Origin: Proteus vulgaris
GTDB lineage: Bacteria > Pseudomonadota > Gammaproteobacteria > Enterobacterales > Enterobacteriaceae
Assembly (NCBI RefSeq): GCF_033708015.1
Contig: NZ_CP137920.1
Coordinates: 992,001 to 1,056,000, forward strand
Direction of reading: 5' to 3'
Length of the DNA: 64,000 nucleotides
The notes beneath the pieces were generated by a model. It ran no database searches. It was not told the origin of the DNA and saw only the letters and a list, made by a program, of their open reading frames with translations. Position 1 is the first letter of the stretch; every line of letters begins with the position of its first letter. Both the position numbers and the translations under genes were made by a program. Shown piece after piece: positions 7,773 to 17,646 of this stretch.

Positions 7773-8693
7773 ATGGATAAAATAAAAGCATCAGAAGTGT
7801 TTGTAACCATCGTGAAGCAAGGGAGCATGATAAAAGCTGCTGATTATCTAGGTATGTCTAGAGCCATGGTGACACGTTATTTAAATGAAATGGAAGAGTG
7901 GGCAGGGGTGCGTTTATTGCATAGAACGACACGTAAACAAAGCCTAACTTCTGTCGGCGAAATGGTATATGAACAGAGCTTACAGTTATTAGAAATGGCT
8001 GAACGCATCCCTGCTAATACCCCCAAAGAACGTCATCAAATTAGTGGGCTTGTTCGAATTACCAGTTCACAATCATTAGCAAATAGTATTTTGTCAGTGG
8101 CGATATGTGAGTTTATGCAACGTTATCCTTTAATTGCGGTTGATTTACAAATTACCAATCAAACCGTGAATTTGGTGGAAGAACGTATCGATATTGCATT
8201 ACGTATTACGAATCACCTTGAGCCTAACTTAATTGCACGTTCGCTCGCGACATGTCTTTCTGTGGTGTGTGCGCATAAAGATTACTTAGCAAAAAAAGGG
8301 ATACCTCAAACGCCTGATGAACTTGCTCAGCATCAATGTTTAACTTACCGATTTTTTGGGCGTAGTTTGTGGGAATTTAATTTAGATGATGAACGTTATT
8401 CAGTCCCCGTTGGCGGTAATTTAAGTGCAAATGAATCGGTTGTTTTATTGCAAGCCACGTTAAAAGGCGCTGGTATATCGCTACAACCTTATTATTCAGC
8501 CAAACCTTATCTTGATAATGGGGAGTTAGAACAAGTCTTGTCTGATTATCAAGCTCAACCAATGGGAATTTATGCGGTTTTAGCAAGTCGGCAAAATATG
8601 CCTGCGGCGGTTAGAGTATTGTTGGATTTCTTAGTTGAGTGGTTTGCATCATCACCTTATTGGCTTGCTTTATCGGGTAAAAGCTTGGGTTAG
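7773..8693 (+). CDS. LysR-family transcriptional regulator
   Basis: Standard LTTR of 306 residues. An N-terminal winged helix-turn-helix (about residues 1-60; FVTIVKQGSMIKAADYLGMS followed by the recognition helix AMVTRYLNEME) precedes a type-2 periplasmic-binding-like effector domain (about 90-295). It resembles the CrgA/DsdC-like subgroup with LLHRTTRKQSLT. It is divergent from the MBL/DsbA pair with a 105-base gap, so those genes are its likely targets. No strong Shine-Dalgarno is visible before the ATG. Its last 24 bases overlap the end of the convergent lysR gene. Confidence 0.88.
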   Translation: MDKIKASEVFVTIVKQGSMIKAADYLGMSRAMVTRYLNEMEEWAGVRLLHRTTRKQSLTSVGEMVYEQSLQLLEMAERIPANTPKERHQISGLVRITSSQSLANSILSVAICEFMQRYPLIAVDLQITNQTVNLVEERIDIALRITNHLEPNLIARSLATCLSVVCAHKDYLAKKGIPQTPDELAQHQCLTYRFFGRSLWEFNLDDERYSVPVGGNLSANESVVLLQATLKGAGISLQPYYSAKPYLDNGELEQVLSDYQAQPMGIYAVLASRQNMPAAVRVLLDFLVEWFASSPYWLALSGKSLG

Positions 8694-9596
8694 TCGCTTA
8701 GGATAATCTGATAATGTCGCTTTCATCACATCAATAAAATAGGAAACAAGTGTTGATGAAGGGCGATGTGATGGGGTAATTAAGCTGATGGTAAAGGGAA
8801 TAGAAAAACGTAAAGGGCGAAGACAAATAGACTTATCTAAGTAATCAAGTGCAGTGATAGGATTAACAATTGAAATGCCGATATTCTCACTTACCATAGC
8901 GCAAATAGAGGCAGCACTTTGTGTTTCCATCACTAGCTGTCGTGTAATTCTATCTTTAATAAAAACGGTATCAATCAATTGTCGGTATCTATCATTAGCA
9001 GACAAACTAATAAAACGCTGATCTTGAAAATCAGCAGGTTGTAACAATGTTTTTTGACACAATGGATGAGACTTAGGTAACACGGCAACTTCATTAAGTG
9101 TAAGCACGGTTTCTTGTTGGGTTCCTGCTGGTGTTTGTGTATGTTCGGTCAATCCTAAATCATAATGCTGAGCGGATAACCACTCTTCTAATAAAGGGGA
9201 TTCTTGAGGAACAATGGTCAAGTTGACATCAGGGTGCGTATCTAGAAATTGTCGACAAATTGAAGGTAATAATGATTGAGCAAATGCGGGTAAGCAGGTG
9301 ATATTCAATTCTGCTTGGTTAAAATGGCGAATATTTTCAGCTGCGTTTATTATTCTATCTAAGCCATAATAAGAACGCTGTACTTCCTCAAAAAAGCGCA
9401 ATCCTTCAGCCGTGGGTTGTAAACGGCCTTTTATTCTATCAAATAATTTAAATGCTAATAGATGCTCAAGACGAGATAACTCTCTACTGACTGTAGGTTG
9501 TGATGTCTTCAATAACTCTGCGGCTTCAGTAAGATTTTGAGTGGTCATCACTGCATGATAAATTTCAATATGCCGCCAATTAAAAGGAGCTTTCAT
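8670..9596 (-). CDS. lysR: LysR, activator of lysA
   Basis: LysR-type activator of diaminopimelate decarboxylase, 308 residues. The helix-turn-helix region WRHIEIYHAVMTTQNLTEAA is at the N-terminus (about 7-26), followed by SQPTVSRELSRLE and the effector domain. The assignment to LysR itself rests on similarity to E. coli LysR (311 residues) and on the divergent pairing with lysA across a 112-base gap. In E. coli LysR activates lysA when diaminopimelate is available and lysine is scarce. Its 3' end overlaps the convergent LysR-family gene by 24 bases. AAGGAGC precedes the ATG on the minus strand. Confidence 0.9.
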   Translation of the reverse strand: MKAPFNWRHIEIYHAVMTTQNLTEAAELLKTSQPTVSRELSRLEHLLAFKLFDRIKGRLQPTAEGLRFFEEVQRSYYGLDRIINAAENIRHFNQAELNITCLPAFAQSLLPSICRQFLDTHPDVNLTIVPQESPLLEEWLSAQHYDLGLTEHTQTPAGTQQETVLTLNEVAVLPKSHPLCQKTLLQPADFQDQRFISLSANDRYRQLIDTVFIKDRITRQLVMETQSAASICAMVSENIGISIVNPITALDYLDKSICLRPLRFSIPFTISLITPSHRPSSTLVSYFIDVMKATLSDYPKRLTQAFTR

Positions 9597-9599
9597 TGT

Positions 9600-9624
9600 C
9601 TATTCCTATATCACAGATGAATAG
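9600..9624. promoter_or_regulatory. Candidate LysR operator in the lysR-lysA gap
   Basis: Perfect 6-bp arms CTATTC (9600-9605) and GAATAG (9619-9624) spaced by 13 bases, starting four bases from the lysR start codon. The position fits autorepression by LysR together with activation of the divergent lysA. The binding assignment is inferred from position and dyad symmetry only. Confidence 0.4.
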
Positions 9625-9708
9625 AGTGTAGCTTATTTGATATTTTTATTCCCTTATAAGTTAATAAATAATGATTTTATTCACCTGAGATTTTTATGAG
9701 TAGATAAC

Positions 9709-10950
9709 ATGACAACATCAATAACTATGGCTCAATATCAATTAGCACAAACATATGGAACACCGTTATGGATTTATCACGGAGATACAATCTCTCAGCG
9801 TATTGCCCAGCTTAAATCTTTTGATGTGGTTCGCTTTGCTCAAAAAGCGTGCTCGAATATTCACATCTTACGTTTAATGAAAGCACAGGGTGTTAAAGTT
9901 GATTCTGTTTCATTAGGCGAAATTGAACGTGCTTTAGTTGCGGGTTACCAAGGTGGTAGAGAAAAAAGTGAGATTGTTTTTACCGCTGATTTACTTGATG
10001 AAGGCACTCTTGAACGCGTTGTTGAATTAGATATTCCTGTTAATGCAGGCTCTATTGATATGCTTCGTCAATTAGGTGAGCGCAATCAAGGCCATGCAGT
10101 TTGGATAAGAATTAATCCTGGATTTGGTCATGGACATAGCCAAAAAACGAATACAGGTGGTGAGAACAGTAAGCACGGTATTTGGTATGAAGATGTACCT
10201 GAAGCATTAGCCGTGATCCAACAGTACAACCTAACGTTAGTTGGTTTTCATATGCATATTGGTTCCGGTGTTGATTATCAACATCTTTCTAGTGTCTGTG
10301 ATGCGATGGTAGAGCAAGTACTAAGCTCTCAAATTGATATCCAAGCCATTTCGGCAGGAGGCGGATTATCAACACCTTATCAAGAGGGTGATGCGACAGT
10401 CGACTTGGATCACTATTTTTCTTTATGGAATAAGGCTCGCCAACGTATTGCCCAACATTTAGGGCATTCTATTGAGTTAGAAATCGAGCCGGGACGTTTC
10501 TTAGTCGCTGAATCTGGTGTATTGATTTCACAAGTGAGAGCGGTTAAATCGATGGGAAGTCGTCATTATGTGCTGGTGGATGCAGGGTTTAGTGATTTAA
10601 TGCGTCCTGCAATGTATGGCAGTTATCATCAAATTTCAGTTTTAGATAGCCATGGTCAAATAAAACCAATGACAAAATTACAAGAGACGATTGTGGCAGG
10701 ACCGTTGTGTGAATCTGGCGATGTTTTCACTCAGCAAGAGGGAGGCATGGTTGTTCCTCGTTTATTGCCTCAAGCACAGGTAGGTGATTACTTAGTTATT
10801 CATGATACTGGGGCTTATGGTGCTTCAATGTCATCAAATTATAATAGTCGACCACTTATTCCTGAAGTGCTGATAACAGAGAATGTTCACCAATTAATTC
10901 GTCGTCGTCAAACAATAGAAGAGTTATTAGCGTTGGAGTTAGATCTCTAA
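9709..10950 (+). CDS. lysA: Diaminopimelate decarboxylase
   Basis: PLP-dependent decarboxylation of meso-diaminopimelate to lysine, the last step of lysine synthesis. It is a fold-III enzyme of 413 residues (420 in E. coli). The PLP lysine is in VRFAQKACSNIHILR (about residue 46), the glycine-rich phosphate loop is SAGGGLSTPY, and active-site EPGRFLVAESG and GPLCESGDVF are present. The family C-terminus RRRQTIEELLALEL is intact. It is divergent from lysR, and followed by a bidirectional terminator before the convergent fadE. Confidence 0.97.
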   Translation: MTTSITMAQYQLAQTYGTPLWIYHGDTISQRIAQLKSFDVVRFAQKACSNIHILRLMKAQGVKVDSVSLGEIERALVAGYQGGREKSEIVFTADLLDEGTLERVVELDIPVNAGSIDMLRQLGERNQGHAVWIRINPGFGHGHSQKTNTGGENSKHGIWYEDVPEALAVIQQYNLTLVGFHMHIGSGVDYQHLSSVCDAMVEQVLSSQIDIQAISAGGGLSTPYQEGDATVDLDHYFSLWNKARQRIAQHLGHSIELEIEPGRFLVAESGVLISQVRAVKSMGSRHYVLVDAGFSDLMRPAMYGSYHQISVLDSHGQIKPMTKLQETIVAGPLCESGDVFTQQEGGMVVPRLLPQAQVGDYLVIHDTGAYGASMSSNYNSRPLIPEVLITENVHQLIRRRQTIEELLALELDL

Positions 10951-10990
10951 TTCATTCTTTTTATTAAACATGCTTTCATTGAGAAATAAA

Positions 10991-11025
10991 AAGCACCTCA
11001 TGACAACTTTAGTGATGAGGTGCTT
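10991..11025. terminator. Terminator between convergent lysA and fadE
   Basis: Perfect 11-bp arms AAGCACCTCAT (10991-11001) and ATGAGGTGCTT (11015-11025) with a 13-base loop. An A-rich run on the left gives a T-tract for minus-strand transcripts. It sits between the ends of lysA and fadE, so it can serve both. Confidence 0.8.
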
Positions 11026-11063
11026 GTGTTTATCAAGGGATATTTTTCCCTTTATATCTAGTG

Positions 11064-13511
11064 TTAAGCGGCCTTGTCTGTTTTGACTTTGTCAGTTTGC
11101 GGCTTTTTTACAGGCACCGCCAATGCATCAAAGTCAAATTCATCGACATTAATACTCCGTAAGCGGCTTTGTTCTGCTTTACGTAAGATATCAGCCTCTT
11201 CTTGGGTGACTCGTTTATCAGCCAGTGCTTTTTCTGCTAGTTTATCTAGCTGAGTAAAGCTGAATTTCTTCTCATAAAGGCGACAAATACGGTCGAAGAT
11301 AGGCTCAGCAGCTAAGATATCCAGTAATGCTTCTTCCATTAAACCATGTGGATTATGCTCACTTGGTGTTAAGTATTGACCTCTGCCAATACGATCACGG
11401 GTTTCAGAAGGTTGTTGGATAAGTTGCGCTACTTTGCTGTCTAATTTATCTGATGGCAATTTTTGAGCTTTACCGAGTGGGAAAATAATTGCACGCATCG
11501 TGCCTGCAATAACTCGGCTTGGAAAATTGCGTAGCAGTTCATCAATTGCATTCTCCGCTTGGTATAAACACTCTTTTAGGCTCCAATGTACGAGAGGCAA
11601 ATCTGCAGTATGGCGACCTTCATCTTCGTAACGCTTAAGCGTGGCAGAAGCGAGGAAGATATGACTTAATATGTCACCTAAACGCGCTGAAATACGCTCA
11701 CGACGTTTTAAACTTCCACCTAAAACGCCCATCGAAACATCAGATAACAGCGCCATATTGGCACTCAAACGGTTAATTTGTTGATAATAACGACGGGTTT
11801 CATCATTAGTCGGGGCGTTACTTAATCGACCATTCGTGATACCTAACCACAAACTACGTAAGGTATTACTTGCTACATGACCGATATGACCAAATAGAGC
11901 GCGGTCAAAATCATGTAGGTTATTTTCTCGTGCAGCGGCAATTTCATCTAATACATAAGGATGGCAACGGATAGCACCTTGACCATAAATGATCATGCTA
12001 CGAGTTAAAATATTGGCACCTTCAACAGTAATGGCGATTGGAGAACCTTGATAAGAGCGCGCGACAAAGTTTGATGGCCCAAGGCAGATCCCTTTCCCTC
12101 CCACAATATCCATTGCGTCGATAATTCCTCGTTGTGCTCTATGAGTACAATGATATTTGACTATGGCGGATAATACGGCAGGTTTTTCACCTAACATAAT
12201 ACCTGTGGTAATTAATGTGGATGCTGCATCTAAGAGATAAGCATTTCCAGCAAGGCGAGCTAATGGCTCTTCAATACCTTCCATTTTACCGATAGGAATT
12301 TTGAACTGGCGACGGACACGAGAATAAGCCCCAGTTGCCATAGCGGCACTTTTTAATCCACCAGTAGAATTTGATGGTAATGTGATGCCACGACCAACAG
12401 AGAGACATTCCACCAGCATTCTCCAACCTTGACCGGCCATTTTTGGTCCACCAATGATGTAATCGATGGGAACAAAAACATCTTTACCACGAGTTGGCCC
12501 ATTCATAAATGGCACGTTTAATGGGAAATGGCGATGGCCGATTTCAACACCTTTAACATTGGTTGGAATTAACGCACAGGTGATGCCTGGATTTTCATCA
12601 TTACTCAATAGATGGTCAGGATCGCGTAATTTAAATGCTAATCCTAATACGGTCGCGATAGGGGCAAGCGTGATATAGCGTTTATTCCAGGTTAAACGAA
12701 TGCCAAGAATTTGTTCACCTTGCCATTCTCCCATACAGACAACGCCACTGTCAGGAATAGCACCTGCATCGGAGCCTGCTTCAGGGCTTGTTAAGGCGAA
12801 ACAAGGAATTTCATCCCCTTTGGCTAAACCGGGTAAATAGCGTTTTTTCTGTTCATCAGTACCATAGTGTTGCAATAGCTCACCGGGGCCTAAAGAGTTA
12901 GGTACACCAACGGTGATGGCTAAAATACCTGACACCCCTGCCAGTTTTTGCAATACGCGTGATTGGGCGTAGGCTGAAAACTCTAATCCGCCGTACTCTT
13001 TTTTAATGATCATGGCAAAGAAGCGATGATCTTTAAGGTATTGCCAGATTTCAGGAGGTAAGTCAGCTAATTCATGAGTAATTTCAAAGTCATTTGTCAT
13101 GCGACAAACTTCTTCGACAGGTCCATCAAGGAAAGCTTGCTCTTCAGCGGTTAGCTGTGGTTTAGGGTAATTATGAAGTTGTTTCCAGTCGGGAGCGCCA
13201 CGGAAAAGTTCGCCTTCCCACCATGTTGTACCAGCATCAATAGCTTCTTGTTCTGTTTTAGACATCGAAGGCATGACTTTTTGAAATGCTTTAAGTGCAG
13301 GTACTGAGATATAGGCTCTACGAATAGAAGGAATAGTAAAGGGTAATAAAACCAATGCAACGGGAAGGAGTAACCAGTAACTCCAAATGTTGGCGACACC
13401 CATGATTAATGTATAAGCAATAAGTGTTAGGCTGCTTATCGCGATACCGAATTTGCGATAACTAAGTACGCCAATAAGAACAATAAAAAGTACGATACTG
13501 AGTAGTGTCAT
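11064..13511 (-). CDS. fadE: Acyl-CoA dehydrogenase FadE
   Basis: FAD-dependent enzyme catalysing the first step of fatty-acid beta-oxidation, acyl-CoA to trans-2-enoyl-CoA. The protein is long (815 residues; 814 in E. coli). N-terminal hydrophobic segments (residues 1-60) would associate it with the inner membrane. The acyl-CoA dehydrogenase core covers about residues 110-520 ([48 protein letters not shown]) and is followed by the FadE-specific C-terminal domain. Gene order fadE divergent to gmhA-yafJ with dpaA is as in E. coli. A FadR-type operator lies just upstream of its start. Confidence 0.97.
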   Translation of the reverse strand: MTLLSIVLFIVLIGVLSYRKFGIAISSLTLIAYTLIMGVANIWSYWLLLPVALVLLPFTIPSIRRAYISVPALKAFQKVMPSMSKTEQEAIDAGTTWWEGELFRGAPDWKQLHNYPKPQLTAEEQAFLDGPVEEVCRMTNDFEITHELADLPPEIWQYLKDHRFFAMIIKKEYGGLEFSAYAQSRVLQKLAGVSGILAITVGVPNSLGPGELLQHYGTDEQKKRYLPGLAKGDEIPCFALTSPEAGSDAGAIPDSGVVCMGEWQGEQILGIRLTWNKRYITLAPIATVLGLAFKLRDPDHLLSNDENPGITCALIPTNVKGVEIGHRHFPLNVPFMNGPTRGKDVFVPIDYIIGGPKMAGQGWRMLVECLSVGRGITLPSNSTGGLKSAAMATGAYSRVRRQFKIPIGKMEGIEEPLARLAGNAYLLDAASTLITTGIMLGEKPAVLSAIVKYHCTHRAQRGIIDAMDIVGGKGICLGPSNFVARSYQGSPIAITVEGANILTRSMIIYGQGAIRCHPYVLDEIAAARENNLHDFDRALFGHIGHVASNTLRSLWLGITNGRLSNAPTNDETRRYYQQINRLSANMALLSDVSMGVLGGSLKRRERISARLGDILSHIFLASATLKRYEDEGRHTADLPLVHWSLKECLYQAENAIDELLRNFPSRVIAGTMRAIIFPLGKAQKLPSDKLDSKVAQLIQQPSETRDRIGRGQYLTPSEHNPHGLMEEALLDILAAEPIFDRICRLYEKKFSFTQLDKLAEKALADKRVTQEEADILRKAEQSRLRSINVDEFDFDALAVPVKKPQTDKVKTDKAA

Positions 13512-13538
13512 AATAAACTCCTGTATTTAGCAAGAGAT

Positions 13539-13555
13539 CGGAGGTCAGACCTGTT
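13539..13555. promoter_or_regulatory. FadR operator upstream of fadE
   Basis: CGGAGGTCAGACCTGTT at 13539-13555 contains the perfect palindrome GGTCAGACC (13543-13551) and matches the known FadR consensus (TGGTCNGACCT type) at its core. It starts 28 bases upstream of the fadE start codon, where a bound repressor would block the promoter. FadR releases DNA on binding long-chain acyl-CoA, so fadE should be induced by fatty acids. Confidence 0.75.
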
Positions 13556-13749
13556 GTTTGTTATTTAGATCTAATCCAGTCACTAACTTTTATCAATATA
13601 TTTACATTCTAATTACAATATAGCTCACAAATTATTCGTAAATGAGAGAAGTTAGCATTTGTCGATAACAGGTATCTTCTTTCATGACATTTAATCCGTT
13701 ACACTGAGAAACAGAAAATTTCGATTACCCTTTCTGGAGTAAAAATCCT

Positions 13750-14328
13750 ATGTACCAAGATCTTATCCGTGGTGAATTAACTGAAGCAGCAGAGACTCTT
13801 TCCCGTTTTCTTCAAGATGATGCAAATATTGAAGCTATCCAAAAAGCAGCGGTGTTATTAGCCGATTCTTTTAAAGCGGGTGGCAAAGTATTATCTTGCG
13901 GTAATGGGGGTTCTCATTGCGATGCAATGCATTTTGCCGAAGAGTTAACAGGACGTTATCGTGAAAATCGCCCTGGTTATCCAGCCATTGCTATTTCAGA
14001 TGTAAGCCATATCTCATGTGTAAGTAATGATTTTGGCTATGAATATATCTTCTCCCGTTATGTTGAAGCTGTGGGTAAAGAAGGTGACGTTCTGCTGGGG
14101 ATTTCAACCTCAGGCAATTCAGGCAATATCATCAAAGCAATTAGCGCTGCGCGTGAGAAAGGCATGAAAGTCATTACGTTAACAGGTAAAGATGGCGGGA
14201 AAATGGACGGTACAGCAGATATTGAAATACGTGTACCTCATTTCGGTTACGCTGATCGTATTCAAGAAATCCATATCAAAGTTATTCATATTCTGATCCA
14301 ATTAATTGAAAAAGAAATGGAAAAATAA
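13750..14328 (+). CDS. gmhA: Sedoheptulose-7-phosphate isomerase
   Basis: First step of ADP-heptose synthesis for the lipopolysaccharide inner core: sedoheptulose-7-phosphate to D-glycero-D-manno-heptose-7-phosphate. It is a SIS-domain protein of 192 residues, as in E. coli. Characteristic segments are [19 protein letters not shown] (residues 52-70), the phosphate-binding [10 protein letters not shown] and the C-terminal [13 protein letters not shown]. The ATG at 13750 follows TGGAG. It is divergent from fadE and followed by yafJ after 53 bases. Confidence 0.97.
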   Translation: MYQDLIRGELTEAAETLSRFLQDDANIEAIQKAAVLLADSFKAGGKVLSCGNGGSHCDAMHFAEELTGRYRENRPGYPAIAISDVSHISCVSNDFGYEYIFSRYVEAVGKEGDVLLGISTSGNSGNIIKAISAAREKGMKVITLTGKDGGKMDGTADIEIRVPHFGYADRIQEIHIKVIHILIQLIEKEMEK

Positions 14329-14381
14329 TTTGTTGATATAGCAATAAATTAGCCATAAACATCGGCAATAAGGAGTGAGCG

Positions 14382-15149
14382 ATGTGTGAGTTGTTAGGCA
14401 TGAGTGCAAATGTACCGACAGATATTAATTTCAGTCTAAGTGGATTAATTCCAAGAGGTGGTAAGACAGGACCTCATAAAGATGGTTGGGGAATTACTTT
14501 CTACGAAGGATTAGGATGTCGCACATTTAAAGATCCTCAAGCTAGCGCAATTTCGCCAGTCGCTCGCTTTGTTCAAGAATATCCAATTAAATCCGAGGCG
14601 GTAATCGCTCATATTCGTCAAGCGAATCGGGGAAATGTCTCTCTAGAAAATACCCATCCTTTTACTCGTGAATTATGGGGAAAAAACTGGACGTATGCAC
14701 ATAATGGTCAACTAAAAGGTTATCAATCTCTTGAAACTGGGCGTTTTAGAGCGATAGGGCAGACGGATAGTGAAAAAGCTTTTTGCTGGATCTTAAATCA
14801 GCTCGAAAATCGTTATAAACGAACCCCTGTGAATTGGCCTGCTGTATTTCGTTTTATCGCTACTTTAGCTTCTCAATTAAAGCAAAAAGGGGTTTTTAAT
14901 ATGCTGTTGTCAGATGGTCGATTTGTAATGGCATATTGTTCAACTAATTTACATTGGATCACGCGTAAAGCGCCTTTTGGCAAAGCTAAATTACTTGATC
15001 AAGATGTAGAAATCGATTTCCAGCAACACACTCAATCAGATGATGTGGTTTCAGTTATCTCAACATTACCGTTGACTGGAAATGAATCTTGGCAGCGTAT
15101 TCCCGCTGGTGAGTTTGTCTTATTTGATCGTGGAGTGCGTATTCTGTAA
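14382..15149 (+). CDS. yafJ: Class II glutamine amidotransferase, YafJ-like
   Basis: Ntn-hydrolase-fold glutamine amidotransferase domain protein of 255 residues (E. coli YafJ 255). The nucleophile is Cys2, exposed after removal of Met1 (MCELLGMSANVP). GWGITFYEG, AHIRQANRG and THPFTRELWG are typical of the family, and the HNGQLKG segment is near residue 108. The acceptor substrate is unknown. AAGGAG precedes the ATG. The gene follows gmhA, and its last 30 bases overlap the convergent dpaA gene. Confidence 0.93.
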   Translation: MCELLGMSANVPTDINFSLSGLIPRGGKTGPHKDGWGITFYEGLGCRTFKDPQASAISPVARFVQEYPIKSEAVIAHIRQANRGNVSLENTHPFTRELWGKNWTYAHNGQLKGYQSLETGRFRAIGQTDSEKAFCWILNQLENRYKRTPVNWPAVFRFIATLASQLKQKGVFNMLLSDGRFVMAYCSTNLHWITRKAPFGKAKLLDQDVEIDFQQHTQSDDVVSVISTLPLTGNESWQRIPAGEFVLFDRGVRIL

Positions 15150-15887
15150 CCACTTGTTTTCACTATTTTGTGATAAGTTAAGGGTTGGGTTTATATTATT
15201 CGTTGAAGTCAACGTGTTATTAACGAAATAACGCCCATCTTGAACAGTAACAGAGGGGATCTGTTTACGTTCTTCAACATATTCGTAGGCTGGCATAAGC
15301 TGCTGCCAGAAATCCATATCTTTTGAATATTGATGTTTTTTCATATTTTCAGCGGTCATTTTAAATGGAAAAATATGAATATTAATCGTAGATTGACCAT
15401 TTTGTAGCGCCAATTCAGCATACTGATAAATTTCATCCATCACAGCGTCTGTCATTGCATAGCAACCCACAGATTTACAGGCTCCGTGGATCATTAAAAA
15501 ATCGCCAGTATATCCTTTTGATTTATCATATTGATTAGGAAATCCTAGGTTGATAGCTCGGTAAAATCGACTGTTTGGATTTAATTGTGAGAAATTGACT
15601 TGATAAAAACCTTCAGGGCTTTTTAGATCACCTTGAAACTTTTTAGGTCCAAGACCGCCAGAATAGCTACAAATAGGATAAGTACGTACTTTTTCTAATT
15701 GCCCATCTAATTTTTCCGTATAAAGTTCAAGTAAGTTTTCTTCTTTGAAAATTTGAATATAGATAGGTTGTCCTGTACTTTTTTTAACAGGTTTCATTAG
15801 AAAATTTGAACTGTTTTCGGCGTTAACTAATAAAGGAATTAACATTAATGTTAAAAAACTGATTAGTTGTTTTGCGTGACTGGTCAT
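15120..15887 (-). CDS. dpaA: L,D-transpeptidase-fold peptidoglycan hydrolase DpaA (YafK)
   Basis: YkuD-domain protein with a signal peptide (about residues 1-23, ending in LLVNA), so periplasmic. The catalytic motif is MIHGACKSVGCYAMTD with the active Cys in SVGCYAMTD (about residue 145). E. coli DpaA (YafK) detaches Braun's lipoprotein from peptidoglycan rather than making cross-links; transferring that role here rests on orthology, supported by the same fadE-gmhA-yafJ-yafK neighbourhood. The gene converges on yafJ with a 30-base overlap, unusual but consistent with both frames being intact. Confidence 0.88.
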   Translation of the reverse strand: MTSHAKQLISFLTLMLIPLLVNAENSSNFLMKPVKKSTGQPIYIQIFKEENLLELYTEKLDGQLEKVRTYPICSYSGGLGPKKFQGDLKSPEGFYQVNFSQLNPNSRFYRAINLGFPNQYDKSKGYTGDFLMIHGACKSVGCYAMTDAVMDEIYQYAELALQNGQSTINIHIFPFKMTAENMKKHQYSKDMDFWQQLMPAYEYVEERKQIPSVTVQDGRYFVNNTLTSTNNINPTLNLSQNSENKWLQNTHSTIK

Positions 15888-16302
15888 GGTTTTATCAGAA
15901 AAATAGCTTAAAATTTGTTGATAAAGTAGATCGTAGATTGCTATGAAGCAATAAATTTGTAAATTAAAATCTGATATGGTTTCTTTTCTTTTACAAAATA
16001 TTCTGTATGAAATTTAAGCGCCCGTCGAAAAAGATGATATTTTAATTCGGTTTATACGAGTTGTTAACGTTTCAGTCAAAATAATATTCCCATTTGCTTG
16101 AGCTAAATCACTCGAATAGTCAGACAGGTTTAGGCTGAGATGATAAAATTCAGTTCGGCAGAATAAGAGAAAATAGTAACAATTATCGGAGATAAATAAC
16201 TTAGGGTTTAAAAACACCTTAAGATGTTTTTATTACAGAGTCGCTACATTTTCGGGGTGAATTTGTAGCTTAGGGTTTAACTGATAAACTTGTGCAAATC
16301 TT
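15888..16302. other. Untranslated region before the nqr operon with a 12-bp direct repeat
   Basis: No convincing gene in 415 bases. The sequence CTTAGGGTTTAA occurs twice, at 16200-16211 and 16269-16280, 69 bases apart start to start, the second ending 22 bases before nqrA. Between them lies a near-palindrome centred on CTTAAG (about 16210-16231). nqrA has no obvious Shine-Dalgarno of the AGGAG type. The region presumably holds the operon promoter and control sites, but I cannot assign a regulator. Confidence 0.5.
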
Positions 16303-17643
16303 ATGATTAAAATTAAAAAAGGACTCGACCTCCCAATTGCAGGAGCGCCTGCCCAAGTGATAGAAGACGGACCCGCGATTCGACACGTAGCATTGCTAGG
16401 TGAAGAATATGTCGGTATGCGTCCTTCTATGATGGTTTCGGAAGGTGAGCATGTAAAAAAAGGGCAAATTCTTTTTGAAGATAAAAAGAATGCCGGTGTT
16501 GTTTTCACCAGCCCAGCTTGTGGTAAAGTCGTTGCAATTAACCGCGGTGAACGCCGTGTGTTCCAATCTATCGTTATCGACATTGATGGCGACGAAGAAA
16601 TCACTTTTAACCGTTATGATAGCTCAATGCTTTCAGGCCTGACCCGCGAGCAAGTTGAAACTAACCTTGTTAATTCGGGGATGTGGACTGCATTAAGGAC
16701 TCGTCCTTATAGCCGTACCCCGCATTTAGGCACAACACCTGTCGCTATTTTTGTCTCTGCAATGGATACAAACCCACTTGCAGCGGATCCTATGGTTATT
16801 ATTGAGCAAAATGAGAAGGCATTTAATGATGGCCTTGTTGTTTTAACTCGTTTAACCGAAGGTAAAGTTTATGTTTGTCATGGTGAAAAATCACCGACAA
16901 AATTAAATGATGGACAAATTAGCTATAACCAATTTTCAGGCCCACATCCAGCTGGGTTAGTCGGTACGCATATCCATTTCTTAGAACCCGTAAGTGCTAA
17001 GAAAACGGTTTGGCATTTAAATTACCAAGATGTCATTGCTATTGGTTATTTGTTTACAACAGGTTCTTTATATACCGAACGTGTTGTTGCATTAGCTGGC
17101 CCTCAAGTAAAAGCACCTCGTTTAGTGCGTACTCGTTTAGGGGCTGATCTCTATGAGTTAACTAAAGATCAATTAGTGGATGGTGAAAACCGCATTATTT
17201 CTGGCTCTGTATTATGGGGATGGAAATCTGATGAGGTGCATCACTATTTAGGTCGTTTCCATAACCAAGTTTCTGTATTACGTGAAGGTCGTGATAAAGA
17301 GTTATTTGGTTGGGGTATGCCGGGTAGCGATAAATTTTCTATCACTCGTACAACTATCGGTCACTTCTTAAAAAATAAACGCTTTGCCTTTACAACCACA
17401 ATGAATGGCGGTGAACGTTCAATGGTACCTATTGGTAACTATGAACGTGTGATGCCGTTAGACATTATGGCAACGCATTTATTACGTGATTTAGTTGTCG
17501 GTGATACGGATAGTTCTCAAGCATTAGGTTGTTTGGAATTGGATGAAGAAGATTTGGGATTATGTACTTATGTTTGCCCAAGCAAATATGAGTATGGCCC
17601 AGCACTGCGCCAAGTATTGACCAAAATTGAGCAGGAAGGGTAA
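16303..17643 (+). CDS. nqrA: Na+-translocating NADH:quinone reductase subunit A
   Basis: Peripheral cytoplasmic subunit of Na+-NQR, which oxidises NADH, reduces ubiquinone and pumps Na+ outward. NqrA binds near the quinone site and carries no covalent cofactor. The start [18 protein letters not shown] is diagnostic for the family, and 446 residues matches Vibrio Nqr[21 protein letters not shown] and the C-terminal Cys-containing [15 protein letters not shown] are conserved. First gene of an eight-gene run (nqrABCDEF-apbE-nqrM); three bases separate it from nqrB. Confidence 0.97.
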   Translation: MIKIKKGLDLPIAGAPAQVIEDGPAIRHVALLGEEYVGMRPSMMVSEGEHVKKGQILFEDKKNAGVVFTSPACGKVVAINRGERRVFQSIVIDIDGDEEITFNRYDSSMLSGLTREQVETNLVNSGMWTALRTRPYSRTPHLGTTPVAIFVSAMDTNPLAADPMVIIEQNEKAFNDGLVVLTRLTEGKVYVCHGEKSPTKLNDGQISYNQFSGPHPAGLVGTHIHFLEPVSAKKTVWHLNYQDVIAIGYLFTTGSLYTERVVALAGPQVKAPRLVRTRLGADLYELTKDQLVDGENRIISGSVLWGWKSDEVHHYLGRFHNQVSVLREGRDKELFGWGMPGSDKFSITRTTIGHFLKNKRFAFTTTMNGGERSMVPIGNYERVMPLDIMATHLLRDLVVGDTDSSQALGCLELDEEDLGLCTYVCPSKYEYGPALRQVLTKIEQEG

Positions 17644-17646
17644 CTC

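Noticed and set aside
16014..16217. 67-codon minus-strand frame upstream of nqrA
   Set aside because: No ribosome-binding site, and the region better fits a regulatory leader.
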